Source: Streptomyces sp. NBC_01788
GTDB lineage: Bacteria; Actinomycetota; Actinomycetes; Streptomycetales; Streptomycetaceae
Reading direction: 5' to 3'
Length of the DNA stretch: 64,000 bases
Assembly: GCF_035917575.1 (NCBI RefSeq)
Contig: NZ_CP109090.1
Span: 7,936,001 to 8,000,000, forward strand
In this document: positions 41,225-51,391 of the stretch, piece by piece
Position numbering within the stretch: position 1 is the stretch's first letter
Layout: every line of letters starts with the position of its first letter
The notes under the pieces: model-generated
Database searches by the model: none
Told to the model about the DNA's origin: nothing
What the model saw: the letters and a program-made list of their open reading frames with translations, nothing else
Position numbers and translations under genes: made by a program

Positions 41225-43432
41225 TCAGAGGAGGTTGTCGGGGGTGATCGGCAGTTCGCGGAGGCGTTTTCCGGTGGCGTGGTGGACGGCGTTGGCAAGC
41301 GCGGGTGCGATGCCGACGAGGCCGACCTCGCCGACGCCTTTGGTGCCGGTCGGGGTGGCGTGGTCGGCATCGCCGACGAAGACCACGTCGAGTTCGGGTA
41401 TGTCGGCGTTCACGGCGACGAGGTAGTCGGCGAGCGTGGCGTTGGTGACGCGTCCGGTGCGCGGGTCGGTTGTGGTGTCCTCGTAGAGGGTCATGCCGAT
41501 GCCGCCGACGATGCCGCCGATGATCTGGCTCCTGGCGGTCTTCGCGTTGAGGATGCGGCCGCCGTCGATGGCGGAGACCACCCGCGTGACCCGGATGAGG
41601 CCGAGGTCGGCGTCGACGCGGACTTCCGCGAACGTCGCGCCGTACGCGCCGGCGAGGGACATGCCCAGTTCGGTGGCGGACGGCGGGGTGCTGTTCCCGT
41701 TCGCCGTGAGTTCGGACAACCCGTGCCGGGCGAGGATGTCGGCGTACGGCTCCCCGCGGTCGGGGCGCCCCGCGAGGTGGAGCCGTCCACCGGTGGACTC
41801 CACGTCGTCGGGGGACGCGCCCCGCAGAGGCGAGTCGGCGTCGCCGTGCGCGAGCCCCGCGAACGAGCGCATCAGTTGCCGGCAGGCGTTGTGAACGGCG
41901 TTGCCCAGCGCGCCGGTCAGGCCGGAGCCGCCCGCCATCATCGAGTGCGGCATGTCCGAGTCGCCCAGGTCGAAGCGGACCAGGTCCAGGGGCAGACCCA
42001 GTTCCTCGGCGGCGAGTTGGGCCATCACGGTGTACGTGCCGGTCCCGATGTCGGTCGCCGCGCTGCGCACCAGCGCGCTGCCGTCGCTGTGGATGGTGGC
42101 CTGCGCCGTGCAGGGCTGTGCGAAGTAGGGAAACAGCGCGCTTGCCATGCCGTAGCCGATGAGCCAGTTCCCCTCGCGCATGGAGCACGGTTCGGGGTCG
42201 CGGTCGGACCAGCCGAAGCGGCGGGCGCCGGCCTCGTAGCACTCCAGGAGCGCCTTGCCCGACCAGGGCAGTCCGTTGCGCGGGTCGACATCCGTGTGGT
42301 TGCGCAACCGCAGGTCCAGGGGGTCCATGCGCAGGGTGCAGGCCAGTTCGTCGAGCGCCGACTCCAGCGCGAAGTTGCCCTGTGCCGCGGCCGGGGCGCG
42401 CATGGATGTCGGCAGGGCGATGTTGAGCCGCGCCTGCCGGTCCCGTGTGGTCACGTGGGGGCACTGATAGGCGAAGGCGGTTCCCGAGGCGAACGGCTCG
42501 TAGTCGCTGCCCTCCATGCTCAGGGAGCTGAGGCTGCGGTGGTCGAGGGCGATCAGTTCGCCGTCGCGAGTGGCGCCGACGGCCAGCCACTGCAGGCCGC
42601 TGGGGCGGTGGCCGACGGAGGTGAACATCTGCGGCCGGGTCAGGACCAGCTTGACCGGGCGGTTGAGCATGCGCGCGGCCATGGCGGTCAGGATCACGTG
42701 CGGCCACACGCGCAGCGCGGCGCCGAAGCCCCCGCCGACGTACGGGACCAGCACCCGCACCGAGCTCTCCGGGATGCCGAAGACCGTGGCGAGGGTGGTG
42801 CGAACCCCCGACGGCCACTGGCTGGTGTCGTGGACGGTGAGGGTGTCGCCCTCCCACACGGCCAGGGTGGCGAACAGCCCGAGCGGGTTGTGGGTGTTGT
42901 CCGCCGTGGTGTATGTGGCCCGGAGGGTCACCTCCGCCCTCCGCAGCGCCGCGGCGGCGTCGCCGCGCGAGTGGTCCGTCCCCCACGGGTTCGCGAGTTG
43001 CTCGGCCCGGGGGTCCTGGAGGTCCAGCAGCGGCTCCGAGGCCTCGTAGTCGGCCCGCACCAGCCGTGCCGCGGCGGCGGCCTGCTCCGGGGTCTCGGCC
43101 ACCACGAAGGCGATGTGCTGTCCGTGGTGGAGGATCCGGTCGCTCCGCAGGGGTGAGGGCGTCGGCTCCCCGAGCACCGTCGCCGGTCCCGTGGCGACCT
43201 CGGGGGCGTTCTCGTGGGTCAGGACCGAGAGCACGCCCGGGGACTGCTCCGCGGCCCCGGTGTGCATACGGACGATCCGGCCCGCGGCGACGGTGCTCTG
43301 CACCACGGCGCCGTAGGCCTGGCCGGGGACGCTGAAGTCCATGGGGTACGGGGCCGTGCCGGTGACCTTGCGCGGGCCGTCGACCCGGTTGATGCCCGCG
43401 CCGACCAGCGGCCTGCTCTCGACGGTGCTCAT
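41225..43432 (-). CDS. Molybdenum hydroxylase large subunit (xanthine dehydrogenase/aldehyde oxidoreductase type)
   Basis: The 735-residue protein starts at ATG 43432, 4 bases after the FAD-subunit stop. It has the molybdopterin-binding pattern: VDGPRKVTGTAPYPMDF at the N-terminus, PYVGGGFGAALRVWPH near 230, the GTGTYTVMAQLAAEELGL stretch near 470, and GTKGVGEVGLVGIAPALANAVHHATGKRLRELP at the C-terminus with the catalytic Glu in GVGE. It resembles YagR/PaoC. It oxidises aldehydes or N-heterocycles by water-derived hydroxylation. No accessory insertion gene lies nearby. Confidence 0.92.
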   Translation of the reverse strand: MSTVESRPLVGAGINRVDGPRKVTGTAPYPMDFSVPGQAYGAVVQSTVAAGRIVRMHTGAAEQSPGVLSVLTHENAPEVATGPATVLGEPTPSPLRSDRILHHGQHIAFVVAETPEQAAAAARLVRADYEASEPLLDLQDPRAEQLANPWGTDHSRGDAAAALRRAEVTLRATYTTADNTHNPLGLFATLAVWEGDTLTVHDTSQWPSGVRTTLATVFGIPESSVRVLVPYVGGGFGAALRVWPHVILTAMAARMLNRPVKLVLTRPQMFTSVGHRPSGLQWLAVGATRDGELIALDHRSLSSLSMEGSDYEPFASGTAFAYQCPHVTTRDRQARLNIALPTSMRAPAAAQGNFALESALDELACTLRMDPLDLRLRNHTDVDPRNGLPWSGKALLECYEAGARRFGWSDRDPEPCSMREGNWLIGYGMASALFPYFAQPCTAQATIHSDGSALVRSAATDIGTGTYTVMAQLAAEELGLPLDLVRFDLGDSDMPHSMMAGGSGLTGALGNAVHNACRQLMRSFAGLAHGDADSPLRGASPDDVESTGGRLHLAGRPDRGEPYADILARHGLSELTANGNSTPPSATELGMSLAGAYGATFAEVRVDADLGLIRVTRVVSAIDGGRILNAKTARSQIIGGIVGGIGMTLYEDTTTDPRTGRVTNATLADYLVAVNADIPELDVVFVGDADHATPTGTKGVGEVGLVGIAPALANAVHHATGKRLRELPITPDNLL

Positions 43433-43436
43433 GCGG

Positions 43437-44426
43437 TCACTCCTGCACTCCCGAGACGGTCTGCAACTGGCGCACCAGGGTGCGCCGGGCGAGCGGCACC
43501 TTGAACGCCGTGCCCGGGACGGTCCAGGCATCGCGCATCGTGGCCCCGGCCGCGTCCTGGAATGTGGCCGTCGTGGCCGGCGCGCCGGTCAGCGCGTGCT
43601 CGGCCTCGTAGGCCCGCCAGGGCTTCGACCCGACCCCGCCCAGCCCGATACGGGCCTGGCGGATCGTGCCGCCGTCCATGACGAGCATCACCGCGGCCGA
43701 GGTGAGGGCGAACTCGTACGACGCCCGCTCGCGGACCTTGAGGTAGCCCGACCGGGCGGTCGGCGGCGGCAGCGGGATCTCGACCTCGGTGATCAGTTCG
43801 GCGTGCTCCAGAACGTTCTCCCGCTCGGGGCTTTCGTCGGCCGTCAGGTAGAACTCCGTCAGCGGCACCGTGCGACGCGCGGAGACCCCCTGGATGTTCA
43901 CGACCGCGTCGAGCGCCACCAGGGCGACGGCGAGGTCGGAGGCGTGCAGCGCGATGCACCGCTCGCTCACGCCGAGCACGGCGTGCATACGCGCCACGCC
44001 CTGCACCGCGGCGCAGCCGGAGCCCGGTGCGCGCTTGTTGCACTCGGCGACCGTCGGGTCGCGGAAGTAGCGGCAGCGGGTGCGCTGCAGCAGGTTGCCT
44101 CCGATGGTGGCCATGTTCCGCAGCTGCACCGAGGCGCCCTGCAGCAGGGACTCGCGCACCATGGGCAGCCGCTGGGCCACCGTGGCGTCGGCGGCCAGTT
44201 CCTCCATGCTGGCGAGCGCCCCCACGTGGAGGCGGTCGCCGCGGCGCTCGATGCCGTGCAGCGGAAGCCGGGTGATGTCGATCAGCCGCGGCGGCTCCAG
44301 GACCCCGTCCTTCATCAGGTCGAGTTGTGTCGTGCCGCCCGCCAGGCAGGACGCCGCCGGGTCGTCCGCCAGCAGCTGCACCGCCTCCTGGGTGTTGGTG
44401 GCCCGGACGTAGTCAAAGGCGCGCAT
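43437..44426 (-). CDS. Molybdenum hydroxylase FAD-binding subunit (YagS-like)
   Basis: The 329-residue protein has the FAD-binding CoxM/XdhB fold: [22 protein letters not shown] (about 18-39), [25 protein letters not shown] (about 93-117) and [26 protein letters not shown]. The Cys cluster [24 protein letters not shown] (about 116-139) is the extra 4Fe-4S site described for PaoB-type subunits. Its start overlaps the 2Fe-2S gene by 14 bp, so the three subunits are made from one mRNA. Confidence 0.92.
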   Translation of the reverse strand: MRAFDYVRATNTQEAVQLLADDPAASCLAGGTTQLDLMKDGVLEPPRLIDITRLPLHGIERRGDRLHVGALASMEELAADATVAQRLPMVRESLLQGASVQLRNMATIGGNLLQRTRCRYFRDPTVAECNKRAPGSGCAAVQGVARMHAVLGVSERCIALHASDLAVALVALDAVVNIQGVSARRTVPLTEFYLTADESPERENVLEHAELITEVEIPLPPPTARSGYLKVRERASYEFALTSAAVMLVMDGGTIRQARIGLGGVGSKPWRAYEAEHALTGAPATTATFQDAAGATMRDAWTVPGTAFKVPLARRTLVRQLQTVSGVQE

Positions 44427-44943
44427 CGGGGCCTCCTACGGACGCCGCCTCGCGTATCGCGGCCACGATGTTGGGATAGGCGCCGCAACGGCACAGGTTG
44501 CCGCTCATGAACTCCCGGATCTCCTCGTCGGAGCCGGCCCGGCCCTCGGCCAACAACGCCACCGCGGACATGATCTGCCCCGGCGTGCAGAAGCCGCACT
44601 GGAAGCCGTCGTGCTCCATGAACGCCTGCTGCACCGGATGCGGTCCGTCGGCGCCGGAGACGCCCTCGATGGTGGTGATCGCCCGGCCCTCGGCCTGGGC
44701 CGCCAGGGTCAGGCAGGCGAGCACTCTCCTGCCGTCCAGGTGGACCGTGCACGCGCCGCAGGCACCCTGGTCGCAGCCCTTCTTCGTGCCCACCAGGCCC
44801 AGCCGGTCCCGCAGGGCGTCCAGCAGGGTGACCCGGGTGTCCAGGCGCAGGGTGTGCGATCGGCCGTTCACGGTGAGTGTCACGACCCGCTCGGTGACCG
44901 CGGGACGGCCGTCCGCGTCCCGTTCGCTCGCCACGTCCCTCAT
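44413..44943 (-). CDS. Molybdenum hydroxylase 2Fe-2S subunit (YagT-like)
   Basis: The ATG at 44943 follows GGAGGAGG and gives 176 residues. A plant-type 2Fe-2S cluster motif ([22 protein letters not shown], about 75-96) is followed by the second cluster domain ([10 protein letters not shown]...[16 protein letters not shown], about 128-165). E. coli PaoA/YagT has a Tat signal in front; here only about 20 charged residues precede the domain, so this enzyme is cytoplasmic. It is the first gene of the three-subunit operon. Confidence 0.93.
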   Translation of the reverse strand: MRDVASERDADGRPAVTERVVTLTVNGRSHTLRLDTRVTLLDALRDRLGLVGTKKGCDQGACGACTVHLDGRRVLACLTLAAQAEGRAITTIEGVSGADGPHPVQQAFMEHDGFQCGFCTPGQIMSAVALLAEGRAGSDEEIREFMSGNLCRCGAYPNIVAAIREAASVGGPDARL

Positions 44944-45139
44944 CGCGTCCTCCTCCGGACGGGTCGGATACGACTCGTGCCCCAGGTGGGGGCGGATCCG
45001 GTGAGTGGGTTCGTCAGGCGCCACGAAAGGCGGGAATCGACCTTTTGATGCCAATACGTCCGCCTTTCTCCTCAATATACGCCGAACGGGTGTACCGGCA
45101 CGGGGTGCCGGCCCGTCTCCACGCCTCCCTCTCCCAAGA

Positions 45140-45170
45140 CGGAACCCCTGCTCGATGAGCAGGGGTTCCG
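45140..45170. terminator. Terminator after the DUF5707-like gene
   Basis: A perfect 14-bp stem CGGAACCCCTGCTC / GAGCAGGGGTTCCG has the loop GAT. It lies 40 bases beyond the stop of the minus-strand secreted-protein gene and insulates the molybdenum hydroxylase operon. Confidence 0.85.
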
Positions 45171-45211
45171 TGTGGTGGAAACGTGAGCACTCGACCGCGT
45201 GCGCGTCCGGG

Positions 45212-45664
45212 TCACCGGACGGTGAAGTCGGCCGCCTTGGTGTCCAGTGTCGTGGTGCCGTCCTTCGCGGTGGCCAGGACGGCCACGTGCCAGGCACCGC
45301 GCGGGGACGACTTGGCGTCGGCGTCGGCGACCCGGACGGTGTAGGTGCAGCGCACGGTGTCCTGGCCGGCGGGCTTGCAGACGGCCGTCTCCGCGGCGGC
45401 CATGTCCTTGGCGGTCAGCCCCTTCTCGGCGAAGGACGAGTGCTGCGGCCAGGCCAGCACCTTCACGCTCTTGACACCGGAGGACGCCGTGACGTCGGTG
45501 ACGAAGACCAGCGAGCCGTCGCGGTCCCCCTCGGGAGCGGAGTAGCGGGCGGTGCTGTGCCCCAGCGCCGGGGTCTGCTCCCCGGCTTGGGCGAGAGCGA
45601 ACGCACCGGCGCCACCGAGGAGAGCGACACCGGCGACGACGGACAGAGCAACACGTCGGGACAT
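45212..45664 (-). CDS. Small secreted protein, DUF5707-like
   Basis: The ATG at 45664 follows GGAGA and gives 150 residues. SRRVALSVVAGVALLGGAGAFALAQA (about 2-27) is a signal peptide. The mature part (SSGVKSVKVLAWPQHSSFAEKGLTAKDMAAAETAVCKPAGQDTVRCTYTVRV...RGAWHVAVLATAKDGTTT) resembles a Streptomyces family listed as DUF5707, with two conserved cysteines. It looks like a small beta-rich extracellular domain. Function unknown. Confidence 0.8.
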   Translation of the reverse strand: MSRRVALSVVAGVALLGGAGAFALAQAGEQTPALGHSTARYSAPEGDRDGSLVFVTDVTASSGVKSVKVLAWPQHSSFAEKGLTAKDMAAAETAVCKPAGQDTVRCTYTVRVADADAKSSPRGAWHVAVLATAKDGTTTLDTKAADFTVR

Positions 45665-45860
45665 GGGAATCTCCATACTTGTCTCAACCCTGGATCGGGC
45701 CTGCGCCACTCGGCTGCGGCGCTGCACCGATCCTCGCCGCGCGAGGACTCGCCGGACATGAGTGCGCATACTCAAGCCGAGTCGGGTAAACGCCTCAGTC
45801 CGGACGGGTGATCACCTGGGGCACCGCGCGACCGCTCATGTACCGCACCCGGATTCGGTG

Positions 45861-46655
45861 CTACCCGCTCGCGCCCGCCCGGTCCGCCTTGTCCTCCTCG
45901 ACCTGCGCCTTCGCGGGATCCAGGAGCCGGGACAGGAAGTGCCGGGTGCGTTCATGAGCGGGGTTACCGATGACCCGGGCCGGTGTGCCGTCCTCGACGA
46001 TCACCCCGCCGTCCATGAAGGCGACCCGGTCGGCGACCTCCCGCGCGAAGCTCATCTCATGGGTGACGACCATCATCGTCATGCCCTCGTCGGCGAGCAT
46101 GCGCATCACGGCGAGGACGTCACCCACCAGCTCGGGATCGAGCGCGGAGGTCGGCTCGTCGAAGAGCATCACCTCGGGGCCCATGGCGAGCGCGCGGGCG
46201 ATGGCGACACGCTGCTGCTGACCACCGGAGAGCGAGGCGGGATAGGCGTCCGCCTTCTCGGACAGGCCGACACGCCCCAGGTTCTCGGCGGCGATCTCCG
46301 TTGCCCGCGCCTTGCCCCGACCGAGGACCCGGCGCTGCGGCAGCGTGAGGTTCTCGGTCACCGTCAGGTGCGGGAAGAGGTTGAACTGCTGGAACACCAT
46401 GCCGATACGACGGCGTACGGCGTCGATGTCCACATCGGGGTCGGTCACCTCGGTGCCGCCGACGAAGACCTGCCCCTCGGTGGGCTCCTCCAGGAGGTTC
46501 ACACAGCGCAGCAGGGTCGACTTGCCGGAGCCGGAGGGCCCGATGACACAGACCACCTCACCCTGGCCGATCTCCAGATCGATGCCGCGCAGCACCTGGT
46601 TGTCACCGAAGGACTTGTGCAGGCCGCGGACGAGTATCTCGGGGACAGTGCTCAC
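45861..46655 (-). CDS. Polar amino-acid ABC transporter ATP-binding protein
   Basis: The GTG at 46655 overlaps the permease stop (GTGA), giving 264 residues. Walker A is GPSGSGKST (about 37-45), the Q-loop [12 protein letters not shown], the signature [15 protein letters not shown] and Walker [14 protein letters not shown], with the H-loop in [13 protein letters not shown]. The sequence is closest to GlnQ/GluA proteins. It is the last gene of the three-gene transporter operon. Confidence 0.95.
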   Translation of the reverse strand: MSTVPEILVRGLHKSFGDNQVLRGIDLEIGQGEVVCVIGPSGSGKSTLLRCVNLLEEPTEGQVFVGGTEVTDPDVDIDAVRRRIGMVFQQFNLFPHLTVTENLTLPQRRVLGRGKARATEIAAENLGRVGLSEKADAYPASLSGGQQQRVAIARALAMGPEVMLFDEPTSALDPELVGDVLAVMRMLADEGMTMMVVTHEMSFAREVADRVAFMDGGVIVEDGTPARVIGNPAHERTRHFLSRLLDPAKAQVEEDKADRAGASG

Positions 46656-47497
46656 TTGACGGCTCCCTGGGCCTTGGCCTCCATACGGCGCACCACGAAT
46701 CCGAGCGGGATCGTGACCAGCAGATAGCACAGGCCCGCGACCAGGATCGGCGTGGAGTTGGCGGTCTGGCTGGCCAGGTCCCGGCCGAACTTGGACAGTT
46801 CGCGCTCCTCCAGCGTGACGCCGAGGAACAGCACCAGCGAGGAGTCCTTGAAGAGCAGGACCAGTTCGTTGGTGAGCGGCGGGAGGATGATGCGGAACGC
46901 CTGCGGAACGATGATGGAGACCATGGCCCGGGCCGGCGAGAAGCCCAGCGAACGGGCCGCCTCCATCTGCCCCTTGGGCACGGCCTGGATGCCGGCGCGG
47001 ATCGTCTCCGCCATGTACGCGGCCGAGACCAGTCCGAGCGCGAGAGCCACCTTGCCGTAAGTTCCCCCGATGATCTCCGTGCCGGGGAAGGCCAGTGGCA
47101 CGGCCACACCGACGAAGATGAAGATCAGCAGGGCGGGCAGACCGCGGAAGATCTCGATGTAGACGCCGGCGACCCAGCGGTAGGGGCCCACGGACGACAG
47201 CCGCATCAGCGCGATGACCATGCCGAGGACCAGGCCGACGACGAAGCCGGTCACGGTGAACAGCACGGTGTTCTTCAGCGCCAGGGTGATGACGTCCGGG
47301 AACATCCGCCGCGCGATGTCCGCCTGGGCGAACTGGTTGCCCAGCCGGCCCCAGTCGGCCGTGACCGCGAAGGCGATCACGGCGGCGACGAAGACGGCGT
47401 ACTGCACGCCGCGCGAGAGGGCGCGCCGCCGACTCCTGGTCAGACGCCTTCTACGGGGCCGGACCTCGGCGCCGGCGGTGCCGATGGCGTCGCTCAT
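46652..47497 (-). CDS. Polar amino-acid ABC transporter permease
   Basis: The 281-residue protein has an unusually long basic N-terminus ([18 protein letters not shown]), then about five membrane segments. The HisM-type EAA loop is [31 protein letters not shown] (about 180-210). One permease serves here, whereas gluABCD has two, so it probably forms a homodimer. The ATG overlaps the binding-protein stop (ATGA). Confidence 0.93.
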   Translation of the reverse strand: MSDAIGTAGAEVRPRRRRLTRSRRRALSRGVQYAVFVAAVIAFAVTADWGRLGNQFAQADIARRMFPDVITLALKNTVLFTVTGFVVGLVLGMVIALMRLSSVGPYRWVAGVYIEIFRGLPALLIFIFVGVAVPLAFPGTEIIGGTYGKVALALGLVSAAYMAETIRAGIQAVPKGQMEAARSLGFSPARAMVSIIVPQAFRIILPPLTNELVLLFKDSSLVLFLGVTLEERELSKFGRDLASQTANSTPILVAGLCYLLVTIPLGFVVRRMEAKAQGAVK

Positions 47498-48342
47498 GAG
47501 GCGGACGGCGAGGCGGCGGACGGGGTGTACGGGCCGATCCACTGCTCGTACAGCTTCTGGTAGGTGCCGTCGGCCTTCGCGTTCTTGATCGCCTTGTTGA
47601 CCGCGGCGACGAGTTCGGAGTTGCCCTTCTTCACCGTGAAGCCGTACTGCTCACCGGTGTCGAGGTTGCCGACCACCTTGAAGGCGTCGGCGTTGGCCTT
47701 GTCCTTGAGCCAGCCCTGGACCATCGGGTAGTCGATGACGACCGCCTGGACCTGTCCGGTGCGCAGGCCGTTGAGGACGGCGTCGGAGGACTCGAAGGAG
47801 ACGGGGTCGAAGCCCTGCCCCCGCACATAGTCCTCCCCGGTGGTCTGAGCCTGGGCACCGAGCTTTTTGCCCTTGGCCTTCACATCGGCCAGGGACGTGA
47901 CGCCGCTCTTCTTGTCGACCAGGACGGCCTGGGTGGCGTCGAAGTACGGGTCGGAGAAGTCGACGTTCTTCTTGCGCTCGGCGGTGATGGTCATGCCCGC
48001 GGCGGCCAGATCGCACTCGCCGGAGTTGAGGAACGCGCCGGTCTTGAAGTTCTCGAAAGGCGTGTCGAGGATCTGCTGCTTCACCCCGAGGTCCTTGGCG
48101 ACCAGGTCGATCAGGGAGACGTCGAAGCCCTGGACCTTGCCGTCGATCTCCGACTGGAAGGGCGGGTACGGCAGATGCGTACAGGTCGTGAGCCGGCCTG
48201 CCTTGACGAGGTCGACCCCGCCGTCGGCCGACTTGCCCGCGCCGCCGCTGCCGCTCGACGTGCAGCCTGCCACGAGCACCGCTCCGGCTGTTGCGGTGAT
48301 GGCGGCCAGGATACGGACCCGGCGTCCGAGGAGCGTGTTCAC
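47494..48342 (-). CDS. Polar amino-acid-binding lipoprotein
   Basis: The 282-residue protein starts with a lipoprotein signal (RILAAITATAGAVLVAGCTSSG, lipobox LVAGC). A family-3 solute-binding fold follows: RLTTCTHLPYPPFQSEIDGKVQGFDVSLIDLVAKDLGV, ERKKNVDFSDPYFDATQAVLV and DYPMVQGWL. It delivers a polar amino acid to the permease/ATPase pair downstream. The ligand is not evident from the sequence. Confidence 0.93.
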   Translation of the reverse strand: MNTLLGRRVRILAAITATAGAVLVAGCTSSGSGGAGKSADGGVDLVKAGRLTTCTHLPYPPFQSEIDGKVQGFDVSLIDLVAKDLGVKQQILDTPFENFKTGAFLNSGECDLAAAGMTITAERKKNVDFSDPYFDATQAVLVDKKSGVTSLADVKAKGKKLGAQAQTTGEDYVRGQGFDPVSFESSDAVLNGLRTGQVQAVVIDYPMVQGWLKDKANADAFKVVGNLDTGEQYGFTVKKGNSELVAAVNKAIKNAKADGTYQKLYEQWIGPYTPSAASPSAS

Positions 48343-48377
48343 GGGGGGACCTCTCTATGGGGGACGTGCGCATGCAG

Positions 48378-48383
48378 ACTATA
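48378..48383 (-). promoter_or_regulatory. Possible -10 box of the amino-acid transporter operon
   Basis: On the minus strand TATAGT lies 36 bases before the ATG at 48342. A clear -35 box at the usual distance is not seen, so this is a weak call. Confidence 0.35.
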
Positions 48384-48513
48384 AGAAGATCTTTGACCCC
48401 CTCAAACAAACCTGAGGCGCAGGTGATTCCGTGCCGGCACCATCCCCGGACCGCCGTCACCTTGAGCGCGAACCGCAGCAGTCGACTCGCGAAGGCGCCA
48501 CGCCCGCGGCCAG

Positions 48514-48714
48514 TCAGTCGAGACAGAACTCGTCGCCCTCGATGTCCTGCGTCACGAGGCACGACTCGTTGAAGCCATGGGCGAGCAGCAGTTGCACGGG
48601 AACCGCGCCGAGCGCGATCAGCCGTGCGCACTCGGCCTCAAGCGCGGCCACGCGCTCCTCACCCACGAGTCCGGTGCCGACCCGCACGTCAAGATGCACC
48701 CGATGCAGGCGCAC
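48514..48714 (-). pseudogene. VOC/glyoxalase-domain C-terminal fragment
   Basis: The frame encodes 66 residues, HRVHLDVRVGTGLVGEERVAALEAECARLIALGAVPVQLLLAHGF and then DIEGDEFCLD. This is the last half of a vicinal-oxygen-chelate protein of the glyoxalase-like group, with the metal Glu in the DPEGNEFCL-type end. The N-terminal half is missing. No ribosome-binding site precedes the ATG. Confidence 0.55.
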
Positions 48715-48871
48715 TTGATCGCTCCACGGATCAAGCCCTGGCGGACTTTCGGGAGAGCGCCCCGTTCCGCCCGGACATTGACGGCTGTGGTGCGTACGCC
48801 TACCTTGCCCTCACTCGCGCGGCGGACAAGTGCCCGTCGTGACGGGTCCCGAGGAGATGGGGGACAGGGCG

Positions 48872-49861
48872 ATGAAGGCAGTGCTCCAGGAGCGGTTCGG
48901 GCCGCCGGACATCCTGCGGCTACGGGAAGTCGACCGGCCCCGGGCCGAGGCCGGTCAGGTCCTCGTACGTGTGCACGCCGCCGCGCTCAACCCCTACGAC
49001 TGGCACATGCTGCGCGGCGACCCCTACGCGGCACGGCTGATGGGAGGCATGGGACTGAGCCGTCCGAAGTGCCGGGTGGCCGGCATCGACGCGGCCGGAG
49101 TGGTCGAGGCCGTAGGCTCCGGCGTGGAAGGGCTCCGGCCCGGCACTCCGGTAATGGGCTTCTGCGCGGGGGCGTTCGCCGAATACGCCTGCGCCACGGC
49201 GGAGTTGGTGGTGCCCAAGCCCGAGCGTCTGTCCTTCGAGCAGGCCGCGGCCGTGCCGATGGGGGCGGTGACCGCACTGCGCGGCATCCGGACGGTGGGC
49301 CGGGTCCGGGCCGGGCAGCGGGTGCTGGTCAACGGGGCGGGCGGCGGCGTGGGCACCTTCGCCGTACAGATCGCGGCCGGCCTGGACGCGGAGGTCACCG
49401 GGGTGTGCAGCGCACACAGCACCGAACTGGTGGAGTCACTGGGCGCCGCGCATGTCATCGACTACGCCCGCGAGGACTTCACCGACGGACGTGTTCGCTA
49501 CGACGTGATCCTGGACAACGTGGGCAACCTTCCGCCGAACCGACTGCGCCGGGCGCTCACCCCGACCGGGATCCTGGTGGCCAACGGCGGCGGCTCACCC
49601 GGCCGGGTGTTCGGGGCGATCGGCTCCATGCTGAAGCTGGCCGCGGCCAACGCGGTCACCCGGCACAGCCTGCGTCCTATCATCCCGGCGACCCCGGGCG
49701 GTCCGGCCCATGAGGACCTGCTCGCCGTGACCGCGCTCATCGAGGCCGGTCAGGTCACTCCCGTGGTCGGCCGGACCTACTCCCTGGCCGACACCGCCGA
49801 GGCCATGCGCCATGTGGAGGAGGGCCACTCCCGCGGCAAGACCGTGATCACCGTGCGCTGA
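48872..49861 (+). CDS. NAD(P)-dependent quinone oxidoreductase (MDR family)
   Basis: The 329-residue protein (start ATG 48872; ATG 48857 is an alternative) has the GroES-like half (VLVRVHAAALNPYDWHMLRGDP) and an AVPMGAVTALRGI segment. The NADPH-binding motif GQRVLVNGAGGGVGTFAVQIA lies near 150-170. No zinc-binding residues are visible, as in quinone oxidoreductases. It is a single gene, convergent with a HAD phosphatase. Confidence 0.9.
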   Translation: MKAVLQERFGPPDILRLREVDRPRAEAGQVLVRVHAAALNPYDWHMLRGDPYAARLMGGMGLSRPKCRVAGIDAAGVVEAVGSGVEGLRPGTPVMGFCAGAFAEYACATAELVVPKPERLSFEQAAAVPMGAVTALRGIRTVGRVRAGQRVLVNGAGGGVGTFAVQIAAGLDAEVTGVCSAHSTELVESLGAAHVIDYAREDFTDGRVRYDVILDNVGNLPPNRLRRALTPTGILVANGGGSPGRVFGAIGSMLKLAAANAVTRHSLRPIIPATPGGPAHEDLLAVTALIEAGQVTPVVGRTYSLADTAEAMRHVEEGHSRGKTVITVR

Positions 49862-49899
49862 CGTGTGCGGAAGCGCTGGTCCGGCGTGCAGCGGGCTGT

Positions 49900-50556
49900 T
49901 CAGGCCAGGGGACTGTCCGTGAGGCGGGCCAGCAGGTGTGCGGGGTCGTCGTAGACCGCGCCCGCCCCGGCCTGTTCCAGGTCGGCGCGCGGGATGCCGC
50001 CACACAGGACGGCGACGCAGGGCACCCCGGCCCGGCTGCCGGCCTGCATGTCCCACACGGTGTCGCCCACGAACACGGCCCGCTCGGCGGGGACCCCGGC
50101 CAGTTCGAGAGCGTGCGCGACCGGTTCGGGCGCGGGCTTGCCCTCCTCGACGTCGTCGGAACTGGCCGTGGCGGCGATGGCCTCGTCCGCGTCGATGGCA
50201 CGGCGCAGCGCACTCAGCTCGGGGCCGCTCGCCGAAGTGGCGAGGACCACCGCCCACCCGTTCCGGTGCAGTCGCCGGAGCAGCCGCCCGGCGTCCTGAA
50301 AGGCCGGCAGCCTGTCGAAGTACTGGGCGTACAGGGCGGTGTGGGCGGCGCTGAGCCGGCTGTCCTGCTCCTTGTCGCGGTCCTCGCCGAGCAGGTGGGC
50401 GATCAGATCAGTGGAGCCGAGCCCGACCGTGCGATGGATGGCGTGCATGGGCACCCGGTGCCCTGCCTGCCGGAAGGCCTCCCACCAGGTGGTGACGTGG
50501 AGGTGGTTGGTGTCGACGAGCGTTCCGTCGACGTCGAAGACGGCGGCACGGTCCAT
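49900..50556 (-). CDS. HAD-superfamily phosphatase
   Basis: The 218-residue protein shows the four HAD motifs: DVDGTLVDTNH (residues 8-18, nucleophile Asp 8), LATSASG near 105, the Lys in EEGKPAPEP near 138 and VFVGDTVWDMQAGSRAGV near 162. A helical cap fills about 20-85. It resembles phosphoglycolate phosphatase or beta-phosphoglucomutase-like enzymes. Substrate unknown. Confidence 0.9.
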   Translation of the reverse strand: MDRAAVFDVDGTLVDTNHLHVTTWWEAFRQAGHRVPMHAIHRTVGLGSTDLIAHLLGEDRDKEQDSRLSAAHTALYAQYFDRLPAFQDAGRLLRRLHRNGWAVVLATSASGPELSALRRAIDADEAIAATASSDDVEEGKPAPEPVAHALELAGVPAERAVFVGDTVWDMQAGSRAGVPCVAVLCGGIPRADLEQAGAGAVYDDPAHLLARLTDSPLA

Positions 50557-50789
50557 CCGGGGTCCCTTGTGGTATGCGAGTCGAACGGATGAGAGGCACG
50601 GGCACCGGGTCAGGTGCCCGTCATGCCGGGCGGCGTCCGGCGCTCCCGGGTCGTGCCCAGCAACTGGTACCCGGTCACGTGGTCACCAGGCGCTCCGGAG
50701 GCGTTCCGCACTCCTCCGGGTCTGTCGTCGCCTCCACCTCCTCAAGGGGTTCCGCGGCGCCGCCGGGGGAGCGCATCACCCCGGGTCCC

Positions 50790-51391
50790 GCCTGCCCGCC
50801 GCCGCGGACGCACTGGACGAGCTGTGCGACGAACTCGGCCGGCTCGACGTGCTGGTCAACAACGCCGGCATCGGCACGACCACGCCCTTCGTCGACCTCG
50901 CCCTGGACGACGTGCGACGTGTGCTGGACGTGGACCTGGTCGGGCCGCTGCTGTGCGGGCAGAAGGCGGCGCTGCGCATGATCGGGCAGGGCCACGGCGG
51001 CCGGATCGTCAACGTGACCTCCGTGCACGAGCACCAGCCGCGTGCCGGCGCCGGACCGTACTGCGCGGCCAAGGCCGGCCTCGGCCTGCTGGCCCAGGTC
51101 ATGGCCCTGGAACTCGCCGAGCACGGCATCACCGTCAACGCGGTCGCGCCCGGCGAGATCGCCACGCCCATGACCGGCCAGGAGGACACTGACGTGCACA
51201 CCGGGCGGCGTCCCGGGGTGCCTCTCGGGCGGCCCGGTGACGCCCGCGAGGTCGCCGCCGTGATCGCCTTCCTCGCGGGTCCCGACTCCTCCTACGTCAC
51301 GGGCGCGTCCTGGAGCGTCGACGGCGGCATGCTGCGCATGGGCCCCATGGCCGGCTCGCACCTGGAGAGCGACGACTGGAGGCGCCCCTGA
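50790..51391 (+). pseudogene. 5'-truncated short-chain dehydrogenase
   Basis: About 200 residues of an SDR are present: LDELCDELGRLDVLVNNAGIGTTTPFVDLALDDVRRVLDVDLVGPL, the catalytic Ser-Tyr-Lys in NVTSVHEHQPRAGAGPYCAAKAGLG, and SSYVTGASWSVDGGMLRMGP at the C-terminus. The first 70 or so residues, with the TGxxxGIG cofactor motif, are missing. The sequence before LDELCDEL shows no related frame. It is probably a remnant, or a protein without cofactor binding. Confidence 0.7.

Noticed and set aside
48717..48842. Short conserved-looking frame ending DGCGAYAYLALTRAADKCPS
   Set aside because: It may be the C-terminal remnant of another gene, but I do not recognise it and no start or ribosome-binding site is present.
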